From contig NZ_AUBC01000012.1 in the NCBI RefSeq assembly GCF_000429045.1, forward strand, positions 62,001 to 126,000: a stretch of DNA of 64,000 nucleotides. Reading direction: 5' to 3'. Below the pieces are notes generated by a model that had not been told where the DNA came from, made no database searches, and worked only from the letters and a program-made list of their open reading frames with translations. This DNA comes from Salinarimonas rosea DSM 21201 (GTDB lineage: Bacteria; Pseudomonadota; Alphaproteobacteria; Rhizobiales; Beijerinckiaceae). The position numbers were made by a program, and so were the translations under genes. This document shows positions 17,662 through 27,500 of this stretch, one piece after another. The first letter of the stretch is position 1. Every line of letters begins with the position of its first letter.

Positions 17662-18848
17662 GCTCGCGTGCCTCCAGCCGGCTGCGTCGGCGCCGCCGCC
17701 TCCGCGTGGGGCGGCGCGGCGCCCTCGAGCCGCAACCGGGGCAGCACCTCCTCCCTCAGCAGGGCCAGGGAGCGAAGAAACCGCTCCGGGTGCGGATGCG
17801 TGTCGAAATGCGCGACGAGGAGCGTACCGAAGCCGCCGACCTCGCGATAGAGCGCCTCGAGCCGGCGGGCGACCGTCTCCGGGCCGCCGACGATCCAGGC
17901 GTTGTCGAGCATGTAGCCGACGTCCACGGCCGCATCGGGCACCTCGGGGTCGTGCTTCACGGCGCCCAGCCCCCCGACGAGGAAGAACACGCGCCGGAAG
18001 TATTCGCGGAAGGCACGCGGCATGGAGCTCTCGAGCACGTGCCGCCGGGCCTCGTCGTCCGTTTCCGCCACGTAGACGACGCGCGCGATGCGCCAGTCCC
18101 GGTATGCGACGGCCGAGCCGCCCTCCCGCGCGCCTTCGGCGATCACGTCCCGATGCGAGCGGAGGATCTCGACGTTGAGATCGAAGAAGCTCAGCGGCAG
18201 GTAGCCCCGGGCGGCGCCCCAGCGCAGCGTCTGCGAGCGCGGGGACGTCCCCGCCACGGCGATCGGCGGGTGCGGCGCCTGGTAGGGGCGGATGTGGTAT
18301 TGCCACGACATCTTCGGGTTGGGAGCCGGCACCGTGAGCGTCCAGAAGCGTCCCTCCCGGGTCGACGGCTCCGTGGCGTCCCACAGCGCGGTGATCATGT
18401 CGATCGCCTCGACCATGCGCTCGCGCGACTCGGCGCCTTTCATCTCGAGCCCCATCATCTCGAAGTCGGACGGGGTGCCGCCCGGCCCGATCCCGAACAT
18501 GAAGCGACCGCGGGAGAGATGATCGAGCGCCGCGATCTTGTGCGCGAGGATCGCCGGATGATGATAGCCGACCACGTGCACGCCCGACCCGAGCCGGATC
18601 CGCGAGGTCAGCGCCAGCGCCTTGGCGATCAGCAGCTCCGGTGCCGGCATGTTCTCCCAGCGGATGCAGTAGTGCTCGCCGATCCAGGCCTCCGAGAACC
18701 CGAGCCGGTCGGCCTCGACGAGCATCTCGAGGTCGTCGTCCCAGCAGTCGGCCAGCGGCCGCTCGGGAAAGTGCAGCGGGACGACGAAGAGCCCCAGCGC
18801 GAGATCGGCGGCGGCTCGGCGCGTCGTCCTCGGGTCGTCGTGCGTCAT
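17658..18848 (-). CDS. Luciferase-like flavin-dependent monooxygenase (LLM class)
   Basis: 396 residues with the TIM-barrel LLM fold. Typical segments are GFSEAWIGEHY near the N terminus, RIRLGSGVHVVGYHHP with IAALDHLSRGRF, and AVAGTSPRSQ in the flavin phosphate region. Members oxidise aldehydes, alkanes or carrier-bound substrates using FMN or F420. It overlaps its neighbours by ATGA at both ends. Together with LuxC- and LuxE-like genes in the same locus it recalls a lux-type aldehyde system, but no LuxB partner or flavin reductase is present, and this is a generic LLM rather than true LuxA. Confidence 0.85.
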   Translation of the reverse strand: MTHDDPRTTRRAAADLALGLFVVPLHFPERPLADCWDDDLEMLVEADRLGFSEAWIGEHYCIRWENMPAPELLIAKALALTSRIRLGSGVHVVGYHHPAILAHKIAALDHLSRGRFMFGIGPGGTPSDFEMMGLEMKGAESRERMVEAIDMITALWDATEPSTREGRFWTLTVPAPNPKMSWQYHIRPYQAPHPPIAVAGTSPRSQTLRWGAARGYLPLSFFDLNVEILRSHRDVIAEGAREGGSAVAYRDWRIARVVYVAETDDEARRHVLESSMPRAFREYFRRVFFLVGGLGAVKHDPEVPDAAVDVGYMLDNAWIVGGPETVARRLEALYREVGGFGTLLVAHFDTHPHPERFLRSLALLREEVLPRLRLEGAAPPHAEAAAPTQPAGGTRA

Positions 18849-20128
18849 GGCGCGTCGCTTTCGGGAGCGCACGCGGCGAGGCCGGCGCCGCCGAGCATCT
18901 CCTCGATCGCTCCGAGCTCGAGGACGCCGTCGAGGGTGAGGCCGAACGATCCCGCCTCTCGCGCGATCAGCCCGCGGCGCGACAGGACGTCGAGCTGCGG
19001 CCCGAACGCCTCCTCCACCTCGATGCCGAAGCGCTCCGCGAAGGCCGCACGGGGGAAGCGGCGCAGGCGCAGGCCGTAGAGCAGGGAGAAGCGCATCCGG
19101 TCGTCGACGGCGAGGCGCTGCGGCGCGGCCGGCTCCGTGCGTCCCTCCATGACGCGCCCGACATACTCCTTGATCGATCGGTCGTTGAAGGAGATCACGC
19201 CGTCGAGATGGCTCATCGACGACATGCCGAAGCCGACCCAGTCGCGGGCCTCCATCTGCCAGAGGCCGTAGACGTGCCTGGCGGCCGGCGTCGTCGCGTA
19301 ATGGAAGGCGGTGTATCGCTCGAAGCCGAGCCGCGCGGCGAGGTCGGCGGCGAGCAGGAACTGGCTCCGGCGGTCGTCGGGGAGCGAGACGCTGCCCGTG
19401 CGGACGCGCACGCCGAGCGCCGTGCGGTCGTAGACCCACAGCGGGTAGCAGGCGAGGTGCTCCACGGCGAGATCGCGTGCCGTCTCCAGATCCCGGCGGA
19501 CCGTGTCCGACGTGCTGCCGGGCAGCCCGAAGATGAGGTCGATGCCCACGGACTCGATGCCGGCGTCGCGGGCGCGCGCGATCGCGCGGGCGGGATCGCC
19601 GTCGTGATCGCGTCCCACGTCGCCGCGCCGCTTCGGGTCGAACGACTGGACGCCGATGTTGAGCTTCAGCCCGGGGACGCGGCGCAGGACAGCGAGCCGA
19701 TCCGCGGTGAGCGATGTCGGGAAGCCCTCCACGATCACGTCGCGCAGCGCATCGCACGCGAACGTCTCGAACACGAAAGCGAGCAGGTCCTCGAGCGCGT
19801 CCGCGTCGAGGGAGGTCGGTGTCCCGCCGCCGAGCTGGATCGTCTCGATGGGTGCGCGCGGATCGGGCATGCGGGCCCGGAACGCCGTCATCTCGGCCTT
19901 GATCGCCACGACATAGGCGTCCATCAGCGCCCGCGTCACGCTCCGCCCGGTGACGATGGCGAACTCGCAGAAGTGGCAGCGCTTCTCGCAGAACGGGATG
20001 TGCAGGTAGAGCGCGAGCGGTCCCGTCCCGACGCGGCGCCCCTCGTCGCCCCAGGCGCCGCGGGCGATCGGGGGGTGGTAGCGGATGCTCGCCGCGTCGG
20101 CGGAGCGGTCTGCGATCGCCTTGCTCAT
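18845..20128 (-). CDS. HemN/HemW-like radical SAM protein
   Basis: 427 residues with the CxxxCxxC cluster as CEKRCHFC (Cys47, Cys51, Cys54). HemN-type motifs follow: YLHIPFC, IQLGGGTPTSL, NIGVQSFD and IDLIFGLPG. The C-terminal part resembles the HemN C-terminal domain. Stand-alone HemN-like proteins in metabolite clusters can be class C radical SAM methyltransferases using two SAMs, while HemW is a haem chaperone. Its position inside the NRPS operon (ATGA overlaps on both sides) favours a tailoring role. This is not the essential hemN. Confidence 0.82.
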   Translation of the reverse strand: MSKAIADRSADAASIRYHPPIARGAWGDEGRRVGTGPLALYLHIPFCEKRCHFCEFAIVTGRSVTRALMDAYVVAIKAEMTAFRARMPDPRAPIETIQLGGGTPTSLDADALEDLLAFVFETFACDALRDVIVEGFPTSLTADRLAVLRRVPGLKLNIGVQSFDPKRRGDVGRDHDGDPARAIARARDAGIESVGIDLIFGLPGSTSDTVRRDLETARDLAVEHLACYPLWVYDRTALGVRVRTGSVSLPDDRRSQFLLAADLAARLGFERYTAFHYATTPAARHVYGLWQMEARDWVGFGMSSMSHLDGVISFNDRSIKEYVGRVMEGRTEPAAPQRLAVDDRMRFSLLYGLRLRRFPRAAFAERFGIEVEEAFGPQLDVLSRRGLIAREAGSFGLTLDGVLELGAIEEMLGGAGLAACAPESDAP

Positions 20129-21945
20129 GGCGTCACCAGGCTCAGCATGCGATCGCCGTCCCGGAACAGGAGCCGCGCCGCGCTCAGGCGGTCGAGCACG
20201 CGCCGGGCGACGCCCTGCGCCAGCCCCGTCCTCTCCACGACGTGGCGCTCGGTCAGCGGCCGCTCGAGCAGCCCGAGGACGAGCCGGTCGTGCGCCTCGA
20301 GCGGGTGGCGCGTCTCGACGTCGAAGCGCGTGTCGACGACCTCCTCGCCGCTCGCGGCCAGCGCGAGCACGGGCCTCTCCCGCGGCCCGCCCCGCGACCA
20401 GCGGCCGATCCACGCCCGAACGGCGGCGTCGACGTGCCGGCGCCACCGCGAGAGGTTTCGCAAGTATGCGTTGTCGTGGTTCCGGTCGCTGAAGAAATAG
20501 GCGAGATCGGCGAGCTCGTCGTCCGGGAACGGGTAGACGAGCCGGTAGAAGTCCATCGGCTGCAGGTCGAGCCCGAAGGTGGCCGGGCGGCTGTGATAGG
20601 GGCTGTAGCGATCGAAGCGCACCGGGAAGCTCGCCGCCGGCGGCGGCAGATGCACCAGCGACGGGATGCATTCCAGGTAGTGCGCGTAGACGTCCGGGTC
20701 CTCGTTCGGGAAGCCGAGCAGGAGGTTCCATTCGGGGTGGATCTCGTGCGCGAGCACGGCCTTGAGGAAGCGGACGTTGCGGAAGGAGGTCGAGCCCTTG
20801 CCCATCAGCTTCAGCTGCGCGCTCGACAGCGCCTCGAGCCCCGGCTGGATGCGCGTGACCCGGGCGCGCGCGAGCGAGCGCAGGTGCGCGTCCTCGTCGA
20901 TCACCCGCGTCTCGTAGAAGATGCTGACGTGGTCGGGCGCGTCGAGGCGATCGAAGACGCCCTCGAAATAGGCGGGGTCGAGGATGTTGTCGACGGCGAA
21001 GAAGCGCTTCACGCCGGGATAGCGCCGGAACAGGTCCTGGAACTGCGCCAGCGCCTTCTCGGGCCTCATCGAGCGATACGTCATCGACGTGCCGTTGAGG
21101 CCGCAGAACGTGCAGTGCAGCCGCTCCCCCCACCAGCAGCCGCGCGAGGTCTCGACGAACAGCTCCGGCTCGACGTTCGGGAGCTTCTCCGAGAGCGAGG
21201 CGAGGAAGTCGTCGTAGTCGAGGGGGAGGACATCGTCGATGCCGGTCTCGACGCCGACCTCGCCGCGCTTCGCGTCGCAGTTCGCGCGCGAGTAGACGCC
21301 GGGGATCTCGTGGCAGAGAGCTTCGCGTCCCGAGAGCCGGTGCGCGACGAAGGCGGGGAACGACGCGAGCGCGGGGCCCGCGAAGACGAAGTCGAGGGGC
21401 TCCGCGCGCCGGGCGAGAACGGCGCTCGCGGCCGGCTCGCACGCCGCCCCGCCGAGCACCGTGACGATGCCGGGCGACCGGTCCTTCAAGCGGCGCGCCA
21501 TGGCGATCGACGCGGTCGTCTGGTCGAACATGGAGGTGAAGCCGACGATCGAGGCCTCGTCGAGCCGGTCGCGCGCGATCAGGTCGTCGAGCACGCGGGC
21601 GATCCCGCGCCGCTTGCCGAGCAGGTCGTCGATCGCCGCATCCGGGAGCGCGAGCGATCTGCGGTAGCGCCTGAGGAACTCGTCGGTGTTGTCCGGCGCG
21701 TCGGGGAAGGCGACGTGGCGAAACAGCCAGTCGGTGAGGCCGGTGACGGTCGTGATGCCGTCGTCGCTCAGGAAGCGGTAGAGATCGCGACCGAAGTAGC
21801 GGGCGAAGTCCTGGTTCAGGTAGTGGATCGTCACGCGGACGCGCGCGCCGTGCTCGCGCAGGAGCACCGACCTCAGCTGCGTCAGGCCCAGGGACGGCAT
21901 GTGCATGCCCGCGAAGGGCATGTCGACGAGCTTGATCTCGATCAT
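20125..21945 (-). CDS. B12-type radical SAM protein, RiPP maturation radical SAM 1 family
   Basis: 606 residues. The N terminus (LVDMPFAGMHMPSLG) and a Rossmann-like first half fit the cobalamin-binding region of the rSAM_ocin_1 (RiPP maturation radical SAM C-methyltransferase) family. The cluster motif is the unusual CX7CX2C of that family: Cys270, Cys278 and Cys281 in SRGCWWGERLHCTFCGLNG. The C terminus forms a small helical domain. Known members act beside ribosomal peptide precursors, but this one overlaps the NRPS gene by ATGA and no precursor is visible nearby. A C-methylation on the NRPS product is inferred. Confidence 0.8.
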   Translation of the reverse strand: MIEIKLVDMPFAGMHMPSLGLTQLRSVLLREHGARVRVTIHYLNQDFARYFGRDLYRFLSDDGITTVTGLTDWLFRHVAFPDAPDNTDEFLRRYRRSLALPDAAIDDLLGKRRGIARVLDDLIARDRLDEASIVGFTSMFDQTTASIAMARRLKDRSPGIVTVLGGAACEPAASAVLARRAEPLDFVFAGPALASFPAFVAHRLSGREALCHEIPGVYSRANCDAKRGEVGVETGIDDVLPLDYDDFLASLSEKLPNVEPELFVETSRGCWWGERLHCTFCGLNGTSMTYRSMRPEKALAQFQDLFRRYPGVKRFFAVDNILDPAYFEGVFDRLDAPDHVSIFYETRVIDEDAHLRSLARARVTRIQPGLEALSSAQLKLMGKGSTSFRNVRFLKAVLAHEIHPEWNLLLGFPNEDPDVYAHYLECIPSLVHLPPPAASFPVRFDRYSPYHSRPATFGLDLQPMDFYRLVYPFPDDELADLAYFFSDRNHDNAYLRNLSRWRRHVDAAVRAWIGRWSRGGPRERPVLALAASGEEVVDTRFDVETRHPLEAHDRLVLGLLERPLTERHVVERTGLAQGVARRVLDRLSAARLLFRDGDRMLSLVTP

Positions 21946-24515
21946 CGGCCGCCCACCCGGGTCTCGAGAGCCTCGACGTGCGCCGCCTCGAGGCGCGCGA
22001 TCTCGTCGAGGCGTGCGGCGAGCGCCCGCGTCCGGTGCGGGTCGCGGCTGCGCGTCATCTGCAGCTTGGTGAGGACGGCGTGCACCAGGGCGAGTGCCTC
22101 CACCATCCGCCGAGCCGAGGCGGCCGCCGGCTCGTCGCGGAGGATCTCGCCCAGCGTGTGGGCCTCGAGCCGCTTCGCCGCGACGAGGTTGCCGATCGTG
22201 TACTTCCAGGCGACGAGCGCACCCGCGTCGGCGCCGTCCTCGAGGGAGGCGAGCGCGGGGCCGAGCCGCAGCCAGGCCGCGCGGGCGGCCCTGCGCTCGG
22301 GCAGGAAGCGCGCGTAGGTCTCGTGGGCGACGCGGGCGAGGTCGCCGCTCCGGCCCGCCGCCACGGCGGAGCCGGCCGCGCGGGAGACGCGCAGCAGGCT
22401 CGCCTGCGTGCCGCGCGGGTCGAAGAACGCCTCGTAGCCCGCGCAGGCGCGCTCGATCTCCTCGAAGCCGATCGTGACGGGCCGGTAGTGCGCCGAGTCC
22501 GAGGCGTCGCTGTCCACCCCGTGGAACCGCCGCGCGGCGCGATCGTAGCCGTCGACGAGCATCGTGTGCTCGCCGTGCTTGAGGCCGAAGAGCTCCTCCT
22601 TGCGCTCGACGTGGTAGCAGTCGAGCTTCACGACCCCGAGGTCGCCGGCGTCGAGCAGAGCGATCAGCGCCTCGACGAGCCGCCCGCGCGGCGCGACCCG
22701 GTCGACCGCCACCCCGGCCTCGCGCATGACGTCCTCGTCCGGGCGGGCTCGGAGGTAGCGCACGCGCACGCGCAGGGCTTCGGAGGCGCTCTCGGACACC
22801 TCGCAGGCGGAGGTGCAGCCGGCCAGGACGGCGTTCGGGTCCCCGCCGAAATGCCGGAAGGCGGTGAGGAGCGCGTGAGACGTGCAGTCCTTGTAGTAGA
22901 CGTCGTTGTACGGCTCGACGGACGGCGGGCGGCCGGTCGCGGGCTGTGCCGCGGGAGCGGGGAGCGGCGCGACGCCGAGGGCCTGCTCCCACGCGAAGCC
23001 GAAGTTCTCGAGCAGGAGCTCCGGCGCCACATCGCCGGCGGCCTCGTCGGCGCCCTCGACGGCGATCTCGATCGCCCCCGCGGTCGTCGAGGCGACGACC
23101 CGGACGCCGGGCGTGGCCGCGGCCGGGTGCTCCCGCCGCGCCGCCTCGACCGTGCCCGCGCCGCCGCTGTCGGCATCGGCGAAGGTCAGCGCGACGGCCG
23201 CGGTCTTCCCCGCACGGCCGGCGGATCGTGCGATCGCGATGTCGCTCGCGAAGACGTTCGTCGCCGCCTGGCGGAGCGCGCGATGCGCCGCGCCGACGGT
23301 CTCCGCGAGCCGTCCGAGGCTCCCGACCTCCAGCGCCAGCCGCGCGACGGGGGCCGCGGTGTGCCGTCGCGTCCCCACCTCGAGATCGGGATGGCCGACG
23401 AGATCGACGCGCAACACCGATGCACCGGTGGCCATCCGCAGCGCCGTCCCGAGAGCGGCGAGGAGGCGCGCCAGAACCTCGACTCGCGCCGCCGTGGAAG
23501 CCAGCGCCCCGGGCGGCAGATCGAAGGACGCCCGTCGGCTCCTGTCGGGTCCGCCGCCGTCGATGCCCGTGCCGCCGGGCCCGGTCGCGTCCGGCGCGAG
23601 CTCCGGGGGAAGGGCCGGCGCCTTGGCCAGGATGGCGCGGGAGAGGTCCCGGACCGTGCTCGCCTCGAACACGTCGGCGATGTCCACCGGAAGGCCGTGC
23701 CCCGCGAGGGCGCGCACGACGATGTTGGCGCCGATCGAGTCGCCGCCGAGCTCGAAGAAGCAACGTTCGGCGCCGATCTCGCCGGTGCTCAGTCCCAGCA
23801 CCTCCGCCCAGGTCCGTCGGACGAGGCCCTCGATCGGCGCGAGCGCCCGATCCGCATCGTCCTGCGCGGCGGGACGCTCGCGTGCCATCAGCGCACGACG
23901 ATCGACCTTGCCGTTGGGCGTGACCGGGATCCGGTCGACCCCGACGAACCGGGCGGGGACCATGTAGCCCGCGACCTGCTCCTCCATGTAGCGGCGCAGC
24001 GCCCCGACGTCGGCGGTCCCGCGGGCGGTGAAGAACGCGACGAGCCGCGTGCCCGATCCCGCATGCTCGGTCGGCAGGATCACCGCCTCGCCCACGGACG
24101 GGTGCCCCGCCAGGATCGACTCGAGGCCCGCGATCTCGATGCGATGGCCGCGCACCTTCACCTGCGTGTCCGCGCGGCCGAGATACTCGATCTCGCCGGT
24201 CTCGAGCCAGCGGCCGAGATCGCCCGAGCGGTACAATGTACGGCCGGGATCGAAGGGATCGGGCACCCAGCGGCGGGCGGTGAGGTCCGGCCGGCCGAGA
24301 TAGCCGCGGCCGACGCCGAGCCCCCCGAGATGGATCTCGCCGACGACGCCGACGGGGCACAGCCGGCCGCCGGGGTCGAGGATGTAGACGTAGGTCCCCT
24401 CCAGCGGACGGCCGATGCTCCCCGTCGGCGCGCGCAGCTCCGCGGCGCCGATCTCCTTGAAGGTGGAGTAGACCGTGACCTCGCTGATCCCGTACCCGTT
24501 AACGAGCGTCGGCAT
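21942..24515 (-). CDS. NRPS, second part: A2 C-terminal portion, PCP2, half-condensation region, BtrH-like domain
   Basis: 857 residues. The first 210 complete the adenylation domain broken at the end of the upstream gene: NGYGISE (A5), YRSGDLGR (A7), VKVRGHRIE (A8) and Lys203 in NGKVDR (A10). A carrier domain follows with Ser260 in ELGGDSIG. Residues about 330-510 resemble the C-lobe of an epimerisation or condensation domain without the HHxxxDG half. Residues about 535-705 form a papain-like domain similar to BtrH (N-terminal): Cys544 in DCTSHALL, His650 in GEHTML and Asp655 nearby. BtrH moves an acyl chain from a carrier protein to an amine, so this may release the product. An ATG exists at 24515, but see the frameshift entry. 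ATGA overlap with the radical SAM gene. Confidence 0.8.
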   Translation of the reverse strand: MPTLVNGYGISEVTVYSTFKEIGAAELRAPTGSIGRPLEGTYVYILDPGGRLCPVGVVGEIHLGGLGVGRGYLGRPDLTARRWVPDPFDPGRTLYRSGDLGRWLETGEIEYLGRADTQVKVRGHRIEIAGLESILAGHPSVGEAVILPTEHAGSGTRLVAFFTARGTADVGALRRYMEEQVAGYMVPARFVGVDRIPVTPNGKVDRRALMARERPAAQDDADRALAPIEGLVRRTWAEVLGLSTGEIGAERCFFELGGDSIGANIVVRALAGHGLPVDIADVFEASTVRDLSRAILAKAPALPPELAPDATGPGGTGIDGGGPDRSRRASFDLPPGALASTAARVEVLARLLAALGTALRMATGASVLRVDLVGHPDLEVGTRRHTAAPVARLALEVGSLGRLAETVGAAHRALRQAATNVFASDIAIARSAGRAGKTAAVALTFADADSGGAGTVEAARREHPAAATPGVRVVASTTAGAIEIAVEGADEAAGDVAPELLLENFGFAWEQALGVAPLPAPAAQPATGRPPSVEPYNDVYYKDCTSHALLTAFRHFGGDPNAVLAGCTSACEVSESASEALRVRVRYLRARPDEDVMREAGVAVDRVAPRGRLVEALIALLDAGDLGVVKLDCYHVERKEELFGLKHGEHTMLVDGYDRAARRFHGVDSDASDSAHYRPVTIGFEEIERACAGYEAFFDPRGTQASLLRVSRAAGSAVAAGRSGDLARVAHETYARFLPERRAARAAWLRLGPALASLEDGADAGALVAWKYTIGNLVAAKRLEAHTLGEILRDEPAAASARRMVEALALVHAVLTKLQMTRSRDPHRTRALAARLDEIARLEAAHVEALETRVGGR

Positions 24516-24519
24516 AGCG
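24497..24519 (-). other. Frameshift site splitting NRPS adenylation domain 2
   Basis: On the minus strand the join reads TATGCCGACGCTCGTTAACGGG. In the first frame it gives YADAR then stop; one frame over it gives MPTLVNGYG. Inserting a second copy of the 11-mer CCGACGCTCGT next to the first joins the frames as REWSMRYADARPTLVNGYG. That restores ten residues between the Trp and LVN, the spacing I recall from related A domains. A lost copy of an 11-bp tandem repeat (real mutation or assembly collapse) therefore explains the break. Confidence 0.7.
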
Positions 24520-27500
24520 CATGCTCCACTCTCGCAGGTTCTCGATCTTGATCGCCTCGCCGCCCAGGACGACGTGGCGCAGGGACGTCTCGGCGCCCGT
24601 GCGCAGCATCTCCTCGGCGAGCAGGTAGAAGCCCGACGGCGGCTGGCAGAGCATGGTCACGCCGTTGTCGCGGATCAGCCGCAGCAGGCGCGGCGGGTCG
24701 GCGACGGCGTCGCGCGGCACGATCACCAGGGTCGCGCCGTTGAGGAGCGCGCCGAACATCTCCCAGACGGAGACGTCGAAGCACATGCTGTGGAACTGCG
24801 TGATCACGGAGCCCGGCCCGATCCCGAAGCGGGCCGCGACGCGGTCGACCATGCCGAGCAGGTTGCGCTGCTCGACGAGCGCGCCGTTCGGATCGCCGGT
24901 CGTGCCCGAGGTGAAGAGCACGTAGGCGAGGCTCTCGTCGGTCTGCCCGCTCGCGAGCGGCGCGTCGGCCGGGCTCTCGGGGAGGTCGTCGTCCGCGACG
25001 CGGACGACGCGCCCGGCGAAGACGAGCTTCGAGAGATCGTCCTGGTCGGTGAGCAGCGTCCGCGCGCCGCTGGCGTCGAGCATGCGCTGCGTCTGGCCGG
25101 GCGGGTAGGCGGGATCGAGCGGCAGGTGCGCCGCGCCGGCCATCTGGATCGCCAGGATCGCGACGATCGCGTCGAACCCGCGCGCGCACAGGACGCAGAC
25201 GACCTCGCCGAGGTCGTCGAGGTCGCGAAGGCGGCGCGCGAGCCGGCGTGCCCGCGCCTCGAGGGCGCCGTAGGTCATCGACCGCTCGCCCCAGACGAGG
25301 GCCGTGGCGCCGGGGTGGGTGCGCGCGACCTCCGTGAAGCGAGCGGCGATCGTGCCCCTCGGAAACACGCGCTCCTCGTCGACGCGCCCGAAGGCGAGCA
25401 GGAGCCGCGTTTCCTCGGGAGAGACGAACGACAGCGCCCGCAGCGGCGCCTCCGGAGCGGCCAGGATGCTCGCGAGCAGGGTCTCGTAGTTCGCGAGCAG
25501 CCTGCGTGCGGTGCTCCGCTCGAAGCGCTCTGTCGAGAACTCGAGGGTGAGCGCCGTTTCCGGCGCTGCCACGTCGACCTCGAGCACGAGCTCGAACTTG
25601 GCCGTGCCGGTGTGGATCGGCCGCTGCCGGGCGCGGACCCCGTCGAGTTCGAGCCCGGCGGCGCCGGTGTCGGCGAGGGACAGCACGACCTCGAACAGCG
25701 GCGACTGGCCGTGGACACGCGGGGGCCGGACCGCCGAGACGATGTCGTCGAGATGAACGAGGCCGTTCGCCAGGTCCTCCGCCACGCTCGCGCCGACCCG
25801 CCGCAGATGGTCGAGGAAGGACGCCTCGTCGTCGATCTCGGTGGCGAACGGCAGCGTGTTCAGGAACAGCCCGGGGACGCCGCGCAGCGCATGGGTGTCG
25901 CGCATCGAGACCGGCGCGCCGACGACGACGCGCGAGCGCTGCGCGTAGCGGCCCAGGAGGAGGCCGAACGCCGCGAGATGGAAGGCGAAGCGGCTCGTGC
26001 CCGCGCGTCGGCAGAGCGCGTCGATCGCACGCCCGGTCTCGACCGCCAGGCGGCTGCGCACGACGTCGCCGGCCCAGCTCCGGCGTCGCGGCCGATGCCG
26101 ATCGTAGGGCAGCGCCAGCGGCTCCTCCTCGCGGACGAAGGCGAGCTTGCGCGCCCATGCGTCCATGGCGGCGCGATACGCGTCGGACGCACGCTCCTCT
26201 ACCTCCTCGCGGGCGAGGTCCGCAGGGCCCCGCGACGGCGGCGGGGGCAGCGCCCTGCCGTCGTAGAGGTCCGCCAGCTCGCCGAGGAGTAGGGCGAGCG
26301 AAGCCTCGTCGACGAGGAGGTGGTGGCAGGCCAGCACGAGAAGCCCGCCTCCCGAGCCCGTCTCGAGCAGCGTCGCCCGCAGCAGGGGTGCCGTGGAGGG
26401 GTCGAAGGGTGCGACGGCGGCGTGCAGCTGCGCGTCGAGATCGGCATCCGTCGCGACCGTTCGCGTCTCGACCCGCACGGGGCACGCCGCCTCGACCTGC
26501 TGCGTCCACCGCCCGTCGACGAGGCGAAAGCACGTCCGCAGAACCGGGTGCCGGGCGACGAGCACGCGGAGCGCCGCTTCCAGACGCTCGGGGTCGAGCC
26601 GCCCCTCCAGCTCGTAGACGACCGGGATCGTGTAGGCGGCCGCGGCGCCCGGGTCGTGCAGGAGCGCGAGGATGCGGTTCTGGGCGCCGGACACGGGGTG
26701 GATCGTCGGGGGAGGGGGCGCCTCGCCGGCCCGGCCGGCCGGGTGCGCCTCGCGGTCGACGAGCGCGCCCAGCGCCCGCACGGTGTTCGCCTTGAAGAAG
26801 GCCCTCAAGGGGACATCGACGCCGAACGTCTCGTAGACGTCCGACAGGAGCTTGACGGCCTTGAGCGAGTGGCCGCCCAGCGCGAAGAAGTTCCGGTTCG
26901 CGCCGACGCCCGGAACCGCGAGGATCCGGCTCCAGAGAGCGGCGAGCCGGCGCTCGGTCTCGGTCGCCGGCGGGTCGTCCAGGCCGCCCGCGGCGTTCGC
27001 CTCGACGCGCGCGCGCAGTCGCTGCGCGTCGAGCTTGCCGCCGGGCGTGCGCGGAAATGCGTCCAGCACCTCGACGTGCTGCGGAACGAGCGGCTCCGGC
27101 AGCGCGTCTCGCAGCGCGCTCGCGACCTCGTGCGCCGTCGTCCGCGCGCGCGTCGCGACGCAGGCCGCGACGAATCCGTCGTCGGCTCCCCCGGCGACGA
27201 AGGCGATCGCCTCGTCGATCCCGGGCCGGGCGAGCAGGCAGCGCCGGATCTCCTCCAGGTCGATGCGGCGGCCGCGCAGCTTGACGTACCGCGCGGCGCG
27301 TCCGCGGAACTCGATCTCGCCGCTCGGCAGCCGGCGGCCGAGATCGCGTGTGCGGTACATCCGCTCGCCGTCCGGCATCGTCGCCACCTCGTCCGCATCG
27401 GGAGAGTCGAGGCGATCGTGCGCACAGCCCGCGCCGCCGATCAGGATCTCGCCCGTGACGCCGGTCGGGGCCGGTCGGCCTCCGGCGTCGTGGATCGCCA

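Noticed and set aside
11390-18848. A bioluminescence (lux) operon
   Set aside because: There is no LuxA/LuxB pair, LuxD or flavin reductase, and the LLM protein is generic.
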